Shown here: piece after piece, positions 44,859 through 53,435 of the stretch | Layout of the letters: the number at the start of each line of letters is the position of its first letter | Numbering within the stretch: position 1 is the first letter of the stretch | Source: Chitinophaga pendula | GTDB lineage: Bacteria > Bacteroidota > Bacteroidia > Chitinophagales > Chitinophagaceae | Reading direction: 5' to 3' | Length of the DNA stretch: 64,000 nt | Assembly (NCBI RefSeq): GCF_020386615.1 | Contig: NZ_CP077769.1 | Coordinates: forward strand, 1,116,001 to 1,180,000 | Position numbers and translations under genes: made by a program | Notes under the pieces: model-generated | What the model saw: the letters and a program-made list of their open reading frames with translations, nothing else | The model's database searches: none | What the model was told of the DNA's origin: nothing

Positions 44859-46262
44859 ATGATTATTAATAAGCAAGTAAATGTTTTACTTATACTGCCG
44901 ATTGTATTTACTGTTCAATCTTGCAAAAAAATGCTAGAGATATCACCTCCTAAATCAGAGATTTCTGCCGAAACAGTTTTCAAAGATGCTTCCACGGCCA
45001 CGGCAGCCTTAACTTCTATATATTACAAAATGGCAGGTAATGAGGGTACTTCAGTTGGGCTAGATTTAACAAAGATATCAGGTGTTTATTCAGACGAATT
45101 GCAAAATCAGAATTCAAATTATCGCAATTATTACCTGAATTTTATGAATGGAAATGCGATAAATCCTAGTTCGATGTGGTCAGTGCCTTTTACATATATA
45201 TATGAGGCAAATATTGTACTAGAAGGAGTGCAAAAATCAGATAAACTTAATGAGAAGGTCAAAAAACAATTGTCTGGAGAGGCTCTTTTTATACGCTCAT
45301 TCTGGTTTTATTATTTAATTGAATTATATGGAACTGTACCGTATATAGTTACTACTGATTATTCTGTCAATCAGAAACTGCCAGGCCTGTCCCAAAAGGA
45401 GATTTTACTTAATCTTATTACGGATTTAAAGCGAGCTGAGGAGCTAATAAGCTCCGAGTATATGAATGGAAATACTAACGGAGTAACCGTTGATAGAGTA
45501 CGTCCAAACAAAGCGGCTGTGCGTGCATTGCTTGCGCGTGTATTCCTTACTGCTGGAGAGTATGTGCTTGCAGAACAATATTCTACTCAAGTTATTAATG
45601 ATGTGAGATATGGGTTGGCAATGTTGGATGAAGTATTCCTTGTAAATAGTGTTGAAGCAATTTGGCAAGTGGCTATTAGTTTTGATAACTCTATTAATTA
45701 TGCCACAATCGAAGGGCAATATCTGCTAATCAATCAGCCTAACCCAGATGTTTCATTGAGTCGACATCTTCTGCAGGCATTTGAAGATGGAGATCGACGT
45801 TTGAAGAGTTGGGTTGGAATATTTACAGCAGGTCCTAAAGACACATTATATTTTCCTAACAAATACAAACTAGCAATATCTAATACTCCAATTGAAAGAT
45901 CAACTATTTTACGATTGGCAGAACAATATTTGATTCGATCAGAAGCACGTTGCCGCCTGGGTGAATTGGCGGGTGCTGCAGAAGATATAAGTTTAATTAG
46001 GAATAGAGCTGGTTTGGGGATATTTAAAACATCATCACAAAAATTGACATTTCAGGCAATAGTAGAGGAACGACGCCGAGAATTCTTCTGTGAATGGGGA
46101 CATCGTTGGATTGATATGAAGCGTTTAGATGTTGTAGATAGTATAATGCACAAAGAAGCCACATTTAAAGGTGCGATCTGGGCTACATATAAAAAATTGT
46201 GGCCTTTACCTGAATCTGATTTAAATCGCAATCCTAATTTGAAACAAAATCCTGGATATTAA
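44859..46262 (+). CDS. SusD/RagB-type substrate-binding lipoprotein
   Basis: 467 residues. Lipobox TVQSC (Cys ~22) is followed by the RagB/SusD start KKMLEISPPKSEISAETVFK. TPR-like helices (AAVRALLARVFLTAGEYVLA) and the C-terminal ILRLAEQYLIRSEARCRLGE and VEERRREFFCEWGHRWIDMK signatures are present. It caps the SusC barrel. It ends 6 bp before the DsbD-like gene. Confidence 0.94.
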   Translation: MIINKQVNVLLILPIVFTVQSCKKMLEISPPKSEISAETVFKDASTATAALTSIYYKMAGNEGTSVGLDLTKISGVYSDELQNQNSNYRNYYLNFMNGNAINPSSMWSVPFTYIYEANIVLEGVQKSDKLNEKVKKQLSGEALFIRSFWFYYLIELYGTVPYIVTTDYSVNQKLPGLSQKEILLNLITDLKRAEELISSEYMNGNTNGVTVDRVRPNKAAVRALLARVFLTAGEYVLAEQYSTQVINDVRYGLAMLDEVFLVNSVEAIWQVAISFDNSINYATIEGQYLLINQPNPDVSLSRHLLQAFEDGDRRLKSWVGIFTAGPKDTLYFPNKYKLAISNTPIERSTILRLAEQYLIRSEARCRLGELAGAAEDISLIRNRAGLGIFKTSSQKLTFQAIVEERRREFFCEWGHRWIDMKRLDVVDSIMHKEATFKGAIWATYKKLWPLPESDLNRNPNLKQNPGY

Positions 46263-46268
46263 ACTTAA

Positions 46269-46742
46269 ATGGAAATGAAATATATATATACTTTATCGAT
46301 ATTTTTCTTATTCTTTCGTCAAGAGGCCTCATCTCAGGCGAAGAACCCTGTCAAATGGCACTCTGATATCAAACAGATCAATGAAGGGCGTTTTCTCTTG
46401 ATATTAAGAGCTACCGTCGAAAATGGATGGCATATTTATGCGTCATCACAACCAGAAGGTGCAATATCGATCCCCACACACATCGAACTCGATAATAATA
46501 TAGAGCGCATTGGAGTATTAAAAGAAATAGGTAAAAAAGAAGAGCAACGAATTTCCTCAGATGGTCTTCAATATTACTATAGTGGTACTGTTAATTTTGT
46601 GCAGGTTATTCGCCTTAAGGAAAAGAGTATTGAGTCTGTAAAATGTCGTGTTATCTATATGGCTTGCACAGAAGAAGAATGTTTGCCTGCTAAAGTGTAT
46701 TCATTTAGCATTTCATTGAAAGAAATAGATAAAAAAAATTAA
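46269..46742 (+). CDS. DsbD N-terminal-like (thiol-redox) periplasmic protein
   Basis: 157 residues: a signal peptide (TLSIFFLFFRQEASSQ), then a single immunoglobulin-like domain resembling DsbD-alpha: WHIYASSQPEGAISIPTHIE, YYYSGTVNFVQVIRL and a terminal VKCRVIYMACTEEECLPAK. The three cysteines include the C-terminal pair expected to exchange electrons in DsbD-alpha. It lacks the membrane and gamma domains of full DsbD. It is followed 3 bp later by the TlpA-like gene. Confidence 0.8.
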   Translation: MEMKYIYTLSIFFLFFRQEASSQAKNPVKWHSDIKQINEGRFLLILRATVENGWHIYASSQPEGAISIPTHIELDNNIERIGVLKEIGKKEEQRISSDGLQYYYSGTVNFVQVIRLKEKSIESVKCRVIYMACTEEECLPAKVYSFSISLKEIDKKN

Positions 46743-46745
46743 AAG

Positions 46746-48059
46746 ATGAATTTGTTTTTTAGTAAGTGTTTGTTTTTTTTGTTTTTAATTTTCCTGTTGT
46801 TCAATTTCAATGTGGCTCATGCACAGCAAAGCACCTCTTATCCAGTTGTTGGTGAAAGAATGCCAGCATTTGAGATTGGTAATGTAGATTACTATAAAAA
46901 TAGAAAAATTTATTCTGATGAACTTAAGGGAAAATTCGTTATTCTCAGTTGTTGGGTAAAAGGATGTGTTGCATGCGTGGCTGGGTTTCCAAGAATAGAT
47001 AGTTTACAAAGAAAGTATAAAAACAAACTATTGATAATTCTTGTTGGAGATACCCTTAATAATATTCGTGAAGAGTACGAGCGTCATAGAAAGGCCTATG
47101 GTCTACAGTTAGCATCCGCTTATGAGCCTTCATTCCACACTGATGAATTTGCGCCTTTGTCTAAATTGAATAGTTATTGGATAAATCCTTCCGGAATTGT
47201 ACAGGCAATATCAGCATCAAGAGATATTAATGAGAACAACGTAGAAGCATTTTTGGATGGCCGAGAATTCGAACATGATGATTTTAGCGTAGAAGGACTT
47301 ACTATCGCACGGAGTGCCTATAATAGGCAGAAACCATTAGGTATAGGAGGTAATGGAGGTGGAAGCGATGATGTTTTTTTATACCGATCTTTTCTACAAG
47401 AGTGGAAACAAGGCATGGGAACTTATGAGCGACCCTCTTACATAAATGAAATGATGGAAATAGAGGGTGTTCCAAAGTTCGAAGGTGTAAGGGTTGTAGC
47501 ATGGAATCTTTTTCATTATGCGTATTTTGGCAGGAATTCAATTCCAGATAGCTTATACCACTTTCCTATTTTTGAGAATGAGCAAGATAATTTCTATAAA
47601 AATGATAATCAGTATAATTACAGCCTAATTGTCCCAAAAGAAAAAGCGAATAAGCAGTCAATGATGCGAATAATGAAAAATGAATTAGTAAATTATTTCG
47701 GTTTTCGTATGAGAATTGAAGAACGAGAGTTACCGTGTTTTCTTTTAGTGAAAAAAGGTCCTAAAGCTGCTTTTTTGACCAATTTCGAAGATGAAATGAG
47801 AGGTCTAACAAAGGAAGAGCGTAGGAGGAAAGGGGGAAGTACTCTATTATTTGCTACTGAAATGAGGTTATGGGATATCGGACAGGGAGGGGTTAAAGTA
47901 TTTGATGAGAGTGGTCTGGGCACCTTAAAGTATTTTGACTTTGGGAGTCAAATTTATACTAAGATAAACCAACTTAGAAATATTCTAAATAAATTTGACT
48001 TGGATATCATTCCTGGAGTTAGAATGCAAAAGGCAATGGTTTATTATAAGGATAAATGA
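46746..48059 (+). CDS. TlpA-like thioredoxin-fold protein with C-terminal extension
   Basis: 437 residues: signal peptide (FLFLIFLLFNFNVAHAQ), thioredoxin domain (~30-180) with CVAC active site in SCWVKGCVACVAGFPRIDSL, then a ~250-residue C-terminal extension of unknown fold (NEMMEIEGVPKFEGVRVVAW; DFDL). The extension recurs in SusC-linked TlpA-like proteins of this phylum. It is probably a periplasmic disulfide reductase or isomerase serving the locus, in one operon with SusC, SusD and the DsbD-like gene. Confidence 0.85.
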   Translation: MNLFFSKCLFFLFLIFLLFNFNVAHAQQSTSYPVVGERMPAFEIGNVDYYKNRKIYSDELKGKFVILSCWVKGCVACVAGFPRIDSLQRKYKNKLLIILVGDTLNNIREEYERHRKAYGLQLASAYEPSFHTDEFAPLSKLNSYWINPSGIVQAISASRDINENNVEAFLDGREFEHDDFSVEGLTIARSAYNRQKPLGIGGNGGGSDDVFLYRSFLQEWKQGMGTYERPSYINEMMEIEGVPKFEGVRVVAWNLFHYAYFGRNSIPDSLYHFPIFENEQDNFYKNDNQYNYSLIVPKEKANKQSMMRIMKNELVNYFGFRMRIEERELPCFLLVKKGPKAAFLTNFEDEMRGLTKEERRRKGGSTLLFATEMRLWDIGQGGVKVFDESGLGTLKYFDFGSQIYTKINQLRNILNKFDLDIIPGVRMQKAMVYYKDK

Positions 48060-48240
48060 CTTCTTCTTTATCAATACGTCTCAGCATGTGCCCTAAAAAA
48101 GATTGTTTTAGTGAGTCGCGAATAAATTTATAGTGTTGAAGCATTTTTTTCGAATAAGTAGGTTACTTGCAAGAAGGAATATAAAAGTATAAAAAAATAT
48201 ACTTATGGCCGGATTATATCCTACTTAAAGAAATCTGTTT

Positions 48241-48284
48241 TTAGAGGCAATCCAAAGAAGATAGCTTCTTCGGATTGCCTCTAA
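48241..48284. terminator. Long hairpin between convergent operons
   Basis: Two nested stems (48241-48253/48272-48284 and 48255-48260/48265-48270, TTAGAGGCAATCC outer half) with a 4-nt loop form a near-perfect 44-nt hairpin. It lies between the TlpA-like and DUF6520 genes, which converge here, so it can serve both. No T run follows it on either strand. Confidence 0.65.
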
Positions 48285-48300
48285 TACATTAGCTAATTAA

Positions 48301-48588
48301 TCAGTGACCCGCACGTGGGGCTTCTTTGTCTGATTTTAATGGTTGTACCAAAACTCCCTTATTATTTAATTTGTAGAGTTGAGCTACGAACTGGGTAGCA
48401 TCTTTTTTGATTCTGCAGTCAAAGGCGCCAGAAGGACAAGTTGCAGTTATTGTCGTAGAAATTTGACCTTGCTCGTTGTAGTAAAATAGTGTTTGCAGAG
48501 CTGAATTATTAGCAGCTTTAGTTGCAATAGCACCTACGGTAGCGAGTAATGCTGTACCAACAGCAAAAGTGATTCCTGAAATTTTCAT
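48301..48588 (-). CDS. Small secreted DUF6520-like protein
   Basis: 95 residues from the ATG at 48588: signal peptide (ITFAVGTALLATVGAIATKA), then a Thr/Ser-rich stretch ISTTITATCPSGAFDCRIKK with two cysteines. It resembles DUF6520, small exported proteins with a conserved C-x6-C, often next to MauE-type genes. It is the third gene of the minus-strand cluster behind the MauE-like gene (~100 bp) and the LanKC-like gene. It is a candidate substrate of both; this is inference from linkage. Confidence 0.7.
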   Translation of the reverse strand: MKISGITFAVGTALLATVGAIATKAANNSALQTLFYYNEQGQISTTITATCPSGAFDCRIKKDATQFVAQLYKLNNKGVLVQPLKSDKEAPRAGH

Positions 48589-48687
48589 AAAACTGGGTTT
48601 TAAGGTTTTTGTTAGAAAATGTATAATAGAAGTGATCACTGTATTACCTATGTAATAATTAAATACTCTTGTCGTAATCTTTAGTAT

Positions 48688-49116
48688 TTATGTACTTTTA
48701 AATGTCGGCGTAAACTTATATTTTGAGTCTATCGTTCCCATGAGTGCCAGACCTGTGAATATTAAGTTTACAATCAGATGGTTCCTCCAACTCATTCCTG
48801 TAAAAATGCCGCCACAAGTACATGGGAGAGATGTTGCAAATATTACCAGATATATATTATATCCTGTAAATACTATCATCATAACCAGTGAGATGATAAA
48901 ACCCCAGTGTCTCAGCTTTGGTGTCATTAATAGGCCAGCTACTACAATTTCAACCAATGGAAGAAGCGGCGTAAACCAACTACTGAATCGCGCAACGATG
49001 GGAGCTTTACCCATGCTTTCCGCATAATTAGGATAATCCATTAGTTTACTTACACCTACCATAATGAAAAGAAATGCGATTAAATAAGTAGCAAGAACTA
49101 CTAATCTATTTTTCAT
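48688..49116 (-). CDS. MauE/DoxX-family redox membrane protein
   Basis: 142 residues, four membrane helices (VVLATYLIAFLFIMVGVSKL; PLLPLVEIVVAGLLM; GFIISLVMMIVFTGYNIYLV; HLIVNLIFTGLALMG). The SLPCTCGGIFTGMSWRNHL motif holds the cysteine pair typical of MauE, a protein needed for disulfide formation during methylamine dehydrogenase maturation. It lies between the LanKC-like and DUF6520 genes. The ATG at 49116 is chosen over a TTG at 49125. Confidence 0.82.
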   Translation of the reverse strand: MKNRLVVLATYLIAFLFIMVGVSKLMDYPNYAESMGKAPIVARFSSWFTPLLPLVEIVVAGLLMTPKLRHWGFIISLVMMIVFTGYNIYLVIFATSLPCTCGGIFTGMSWRNHLIVNLIFTGLALMGTIDSKYKFTPTFKST

Positions 49117-49159
49117 AACAAACAAGATTGGGGTTTATCAAAATAAATGATGTGATGAA

Positions 49160-51496
49160 TTATATGTCTTTATACTGAGTAATAAGTGCCGAGAATGCCA
49201 AGCGATCGGTTAGGTCTTCTATATTTTGAATCGGTTCATCGAATCGAAAGACAGTCATTAGATAGGCAACGGTCCAATTTAAACGCTCTAGCCATTTTTC
49301 TGTTCTAAAGACCAGGTAACCTTGTAGATGTACGTGGGCTAATCCAATAATACCTCTGTCAAAAGAAAGTTCGCTCAACGCTAGTTTTTCCGGAAGGCTG
49401 AAAATGACACGCTCTACTATTTGTTTATGACTTTTGTTGTTAAACTGATGAAAGGCTTTTATAAAAGTTATGGAAATACCTAAAGAACCTTCCGAGAAGC
49501 CTTTCATATCAGGGGATGGTAAGCCATTCTTCTTGGGCCATCCAGTTACATTCTCCTGGGTTATCAGGTTGTTAGAGAGATATTGCAGTCCCCTCTCAAT
49601 AGTATAATGATAGTCGTATCCAAGTTGTTGATGGGCTAAAAGAATCCATAATTTGCCGGCTATTCCCTGATGTAGGCCCATCAGTATCTCCGGTTTTCCT
49701 GTTAATGGGTTTTTATTAGTCCAGTATCCTTTTGCGTGTTGATCTTTAACTATCCTATCCAGATGAGCGTTTATTGTGTAATTTAAAGTGCCGTCATGGG
49801 CGTAACCTGCCAGTAAGGCTGTTGATACACTTCTTAGGTCGAAATCACCATTTACTTCTGCTTCATTTACTGGTATTTTAAACGAGTCGATAAGTAAACA
49901 TAGCGTCTGATAAGCAGGTAGAGACAACAGTGTATTATAAGGTAATTGGTTGCCGTCTGGAAGATAAGATAGCAGCTGATCAGCATACTGCTGTATGTAT
50001 CTAAGTGTGCTTGAAACGGAGTTGGAAGAATCTTCCTGTGCTGGTATTGTTTGCGGAGCACGTTTCAATTGGTCGAGTATCGACAATATAGCACCTAACT
50101 CCGGCCGCATGGAACCGTTGAAATGTTGACAAGTGATTAATAGATCAATTACTCGACGATCCTGTGTCAGGAAGAAAAGCCTCTTTGCAATTTCCGCGGA
50201 CTCAAGCCCATCAAACAGGCGTGGCGAAAGACCAGTGAAAAAGTGAATCAATAATCCTCCGATGCTATAAACATCCTCTTTAATCGTGGGTGGCATAATT
50301 GCTACCTGTTCCGGGGACATATACCCCTTGCTACCGCCACCATAAGGAGGATATGGAGTTGCCTTCTTCAAGTCATAACTCATCTCAAAATCCAGAATTC
50401 TTATATTACCATTCTTTTCAATCACAAAGTTCTCAGAGTTCAAGTCACGATGTACATAACCCTGCTCGTGAATGCGCTGAACACTCTGCACCACTTTAAT
50501 GGCACATTCGATCAATAGCCTTCTTTCTTTTAAGGCAAGATCCTGCCAAATTCGCCCCTTTCTAATCTCTGCAATGAAGTCTTTAATCGTAGTACCTTTT
50601 ACACGCTCCATTACCAGGTAACGAGTCAGCCCGTCGTCGAAAAGATCGATCACCTTCGGACCTATTTTAAGTGGGGCAAGTTGATTAAGTACGGCTGTCT
50701 GCCAGGTCAGCCGGTCGCGCATATCCCTGCCATGCTCATCTGTACTTACGCCGGCCACTGCTTGTTTCAATACACAACTCTTCGGTAATATCCCGCGCAT
50801 GTATTTAGCAAGATATACATGCCCTTTAAGCGACTGACGTAAAAATGAGACCGGGTAGTATTTACCTGCGATTATTTTTTGTGCTACTGGCTTTCTTGGC
50901 GATGTAATGGCGGAAAAGGGCCAATGGGTATCAGGAGGAAAGGCATATGGCTCAAACTGTATGTTATCCATCTTTTCGCCGACAAGGTTATAAAGTGACT
51001 TAGCCTCCTCTATAACAGTCAACGGCCTTTGAAAGGGTAAATACTTCCCGAGACGCGTATATACACAGTTTTGAAGATGTATGTCTGTTGGCACTGGTAT
51101 TGGCGTATATGGTGTTGTCAGGGCGACTAGTAAAGATGCTGTTTTTGCAGCGTGCGCGTCGCTATTCGTATATACAGTGAGTATCTTGCCGTATTTGATG
51201 GTGCCAAGGATCCCGAGTGTAATAGCATTGAGTATGTCTATGCTTTTGGGGATACGAAAGGCTATATGATGTGAAATTAGGTGGGGTATTAATGTATTAA
51301 GCATGTCATTCACCTGGTTTCTGCCAACTGATACATGTAATATCCACCCTGGGTTTGCAGGTCTTTCTCCAACTGAAATGTACAGGTCATCTACAACGGA
51401 TACTATCTCTCTATCGGCCAGGTATTCCTGCAGGGGTTGTATTGTATAATGGGCTAACGTAAATATTTGGTCTGAACCAGTGATTACCTCCTTCAT
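49160..51496 (-). CDS. Class III LanKC-like lanthionine synthetase homologue
   Basis: 778 residues from the ATG at 51496. The N-terminal lyase-like domain (~1-210) has PGWILHVSVGRNQ and GKILTVYTNSDAHAAKTASL. The Ser/Thr kinase domain (~225-480) has ATP-binding Lys in SCVLKQAV, HRDLNSENFVI and DFEMSY (DFE replacing DFG). The LanC-like cyclase domain (~500-778) has LHQGIAGKLWILL and GFSEGSLGISITF but no CHG zinc motif, as in other class III enzymes. The order fits LanKC, which phosphorylates Ser/Thr, eliminates, and forms thioether rings in a peptide. The peptide substrate is not certain. Confidence 0.82.
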   Translation of the reverse strand: MKEVITGSDQIFTLAHYTIQPLQEYLADREIVSVVDDLYISVGERPANPGWILHVSVGRNQVNDMLNTLIPHLISHHIAFRIPKSIDILNAITLGILGTIKYGKILTVYTNSDAHAAKTASLLVALTTPYTPIPVPTDIHLQNCVYTRLGKYLPFQRPLTVIEEAKSLYNLVGEKMDNIQFEPYAFPPDTHWPFSAITSPRKPVAQKIIAGKYYPVSFLRQSLKGHVYLAKYMRGILPKSCVLKQAVAGVSTDEHGRDMRDRLTWQTAVLNQLAPLKIGPKVIDLFDDGLTRYLVMERVKGTTIKDFIAEIRKGRIWQDLALKERRLLIECAIKVVQSVQRIHEQGYVHRDLNSENFVIEKNGNIRILDFEMSYDLKKATPYPPYGGGSKGYMSPEQVAIMPPTIKEDVYSIGGLLIHFFTGLSPRLFDGLESAEIAKRLFFLTQDRRVIDLLITCQHFNGSMRPELGAILSILDQLKRAPQTIPAQEDSSNSVSSTLRYIQQYADQLLSYLPDGNQLPYNTLLSLPAYQTLCLLIDSFKIPVNEAEVNGDFDLRSVSTALLAGYAHDGTLNYTINAHLDRIVKDQHAKGYWTNKNPLTGKPEILMGLHQGIAGKLWILLAHQQLGYDYHYTIERGLQYLSNNLITQENVTGWPKKNGLPSPDMKGFSEGSLGISITFIKAFHQFNNKSHKQIVERVIFSLPEKLALSELSFDRGIIGLAHVHLQGYLVFRTEKWLERLNWTVAYLMTVFRFDEPIQNIEDLTDRLAFSALITQYKDI

Positions 51497-51538
51497 AGTA
51501 GTTGTTTGAGCAGTGGAATTCCAGTCAGGCAAACACAC

Positions 51539-51607
51539 TCATGCCTGAGGGATCTGGTTTTCAAAGTTGGAAAGGATAATGGAAACGGTTTCACCGCTAA
51601 TTCCCAT
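51539..51607 (-). CDS. Candidate 22-residue leader/peptide ORF upstream of LanKC
   Basis: MGISGETVSIILSNFENQIP then QA and TGA, on the minus strand, in the same frame as the LanKC gene and ending 42 bp before its ATG. The following codons, VCLPDWNSTAQTTT, are Cys/Ser/Thr-rich. It could be a peptide gene, a translational leader, or chance. No ribosome-binding site stands out. Confidence 0.25.
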   Translation of the reverse strand: MGISGETVSIILSNFENQIPQA

Positions 51608-51776
51608 CTAGGTTTCTCTCTAGTGGCAACACTCTATTTTTAGCAATACGATTTGTAGTAGTGTCTTTGCCGGTCGTAATGGTGATTTCAAGCTGTTGAT
51701 GTAAAGTTAAAGGACTCTTTTGGAATTTCGTGAAACTTTCGTTTGTACAAGAGCGTGTTTTTTTTGTACGGTAACG

Positions 51777-52130
51777 TTAGTTTTGCTCATTTTCTATACT
51801 GTTTAACAACATCCTGGGTGCAAGTCCAAAAGCTTTTTTGAAAGCTTTATTAAAATGAGAATGGTCCAGGAAGTGCATCTGTACTACGATTTCTTTGATC
51901 TGTAGCCCTTCCATGAGTAGTTCTTTAGCATAACTCATACGCAATGACGCGTGATAAGCAGAGATGGTTGTCTGATATCGGCGTTTAAACAGCCTGTTCA
52001 GCCGATCTTGCTTTGATCCAGCTAACTTAGACAACTTTTCAAAGTTTAAGGGGAAGTTGATCTGGTCATGCAGAAAGTTCTTTACCACTTCAACAGTGTG
52101 TTCGTCATCTCGGGATAAATGTTTAGTCAT
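51777..52130 (-). CDS. AraC-type HTH-only regulator
   Basis: 117 residues consisting only of an AraC DNA-binding domain: FEKLSKLAGSKQDRLNRLFK and IKEIVVQMHFLDHSHFNKAF, then KAFGLAPRMLL. No sensor domain; either a stand-alone regulator or the end of one. It is the gene upstream of the LanKC cluster on the same strand, ~280 bp away, and may regulate it. Confidence 0.85.
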   Translation of the reverse strand: MTKHLSRDDEHTVEVVKNFLHDQINFPLNFEKLSKLAGSKQDRLNRLFKRRYQTTISAYHASLRMSYAKELLMEGLQIKEIVVQMHFLDHSHFNKAFKKAFGLAPRMLLNSIENEQN

Positions 52131-52738
52131 GGTTTTAGCAATTTGGGGAATGCTTCCTATCGCTACACTTATAGCGTACAGGCGGATCAGAAGCAGAATA
52201 AATTAATGGATCGATAGATCTATTGCTACACACAAAGCAATAGCGTTGCGTCTGTTTAAAGATTTGTGTCCTTCATAGTTCGCATTTTACTATTGTTCAG
52301 GGCCAATCATGCTGAGAAAGAATGTATATTGATAAGCTGTATCCAGGGCTATTGGCTATGGTTGATAGCGGCTGTTAAGCGTCGCTTTCGATTGTCAAAG
52401 ATATTCCTTTGAAATATATATAACAGAAATTGTAACCGTAAAAAGAGACATTTTTTAAAGTAGTCAAATCGTACTGGCAGTGCCACGGAATGTAATGGGA
52501 TTCATGTTCTTGTACTTTTTGAATACACTGTTCGGCTGACATTTGTTCAGTAAATTGAACCCCTACATGGGTATCAGCAATTACATATCACTATGTAATA
52601 ACCATTTTCCCTCAACAATAGTTTACAATACTACTGGTTGAATTTTTGAACTAAATACCGTGCACCTACTACTGACTAAAGCAGAAGGCCCACGAATATA
52701 AATTCGCAGGCGTTGCTTTCTTTTGCTAGTGCGCGTTT
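52131..52738. other. Intergenic region, no gene seen
   Basis: About 600 bp of low-GC sequence with frequent stops in all frames. Only a weak hairpin near 52685-52712 (CGAAT/ATTCG core) is visible, downstream of the DoxX-like gene on the minus strand. Confidence 0.6.
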
Positions 52739-53149
52739 CTATACAGGAAATGTAAATTCTTTCTTTACGGAACCATATGTCGTAGGGTATAATCTCCGGA
52801 ACATCAGATAGGTAACGCTTACCATAACGAATGCAATAATAGCATCTGTAGTTGCTGATATGCCTAATACGCTGAGTTTAGAGGCGAATGCGAAGATGAT
52901 ATCAAAAAATATCCCTGCAAAGACCCATTCTTTCAACCGTAATAATTTGTTGGGAACTAATAGTACAGCGATGCCTGTTAATTTGGCAATGCCAAGTACA
53001 TAAATGAAATGAGCAGGATAGCCTAGTTGCTGGGTAATTTCCCACACTATTGGATTCGTAGTGATTTCAAAGAAGCCACTTGCGCCAAACCATAAAGAAG
53101 TAAGAATAGCTCCCGTCCAGTAAATAATTGTCGCAGTTTTTTGTGTCAT
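52739..53149 (-). CDS. DoxX-like membrane protein
   Basis: 136 residues with four helices: IIYWTGAILTSLWFGASGFF, FIYVLGIAKLTGIAVLLVP, EWVFAGIFFDIIFAFASKLS and TDAIIAFVMVSVTYLMFRRL. It matches the DoxX_2-type pattern, including GYPAHFIYVLGIAK. Members are linked to quinone or thiol redox at the membrane; function unknown. Confidence 0.85.
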   Translation of the reverse strand: MTQKTATIIYWTGAILTSLWFGASGFFEITTNPIVWEITQQLGYPAHFIYVLGIAKLTGIAVLLVPNKLLRLKEWVFAGIFFDIIFAFASKLSVLGISATTDAIIAFVMVSVTYLMFRRLYPTTYGSVKKEFTFPV

Positions 53150-53405
53150 GATGTTTTAGTTTTTATATCAGGTTATCGATGACCCAAAATTGCAGCAAGA
53201 GTAAAAGATTGACCAGCTCCGAATAGGTGAGGTGGACAATTTGAGCGGTGGAGAAGACAATGGAAGGGGGGAGTCAATAGGGCCCTGTTGACCAGAATTA
53301 ACGAAATAAAAAACCGTCAGGGTGTCCCTGGACGTCAGGGCCTAAAGATATTGCTATTTTTAAACTAGTCTGCGCTAATTTATTTTTTAGAATTGTCTAA
53401 ATTTA

Positions 53406-53413
53406 TATTTTTG
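53406..53413 (+). promoter_or_regulatory. Probable -7 element of the di-heme oxidoreductase operon
   Basis: TATTTTTG, an exact TAnnTTTG, 22 bp before the ATG at 53436. Confidence 0.45.
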
Positions 53414-53435
53414 CTGGCATAAATATTCTTGCCTG

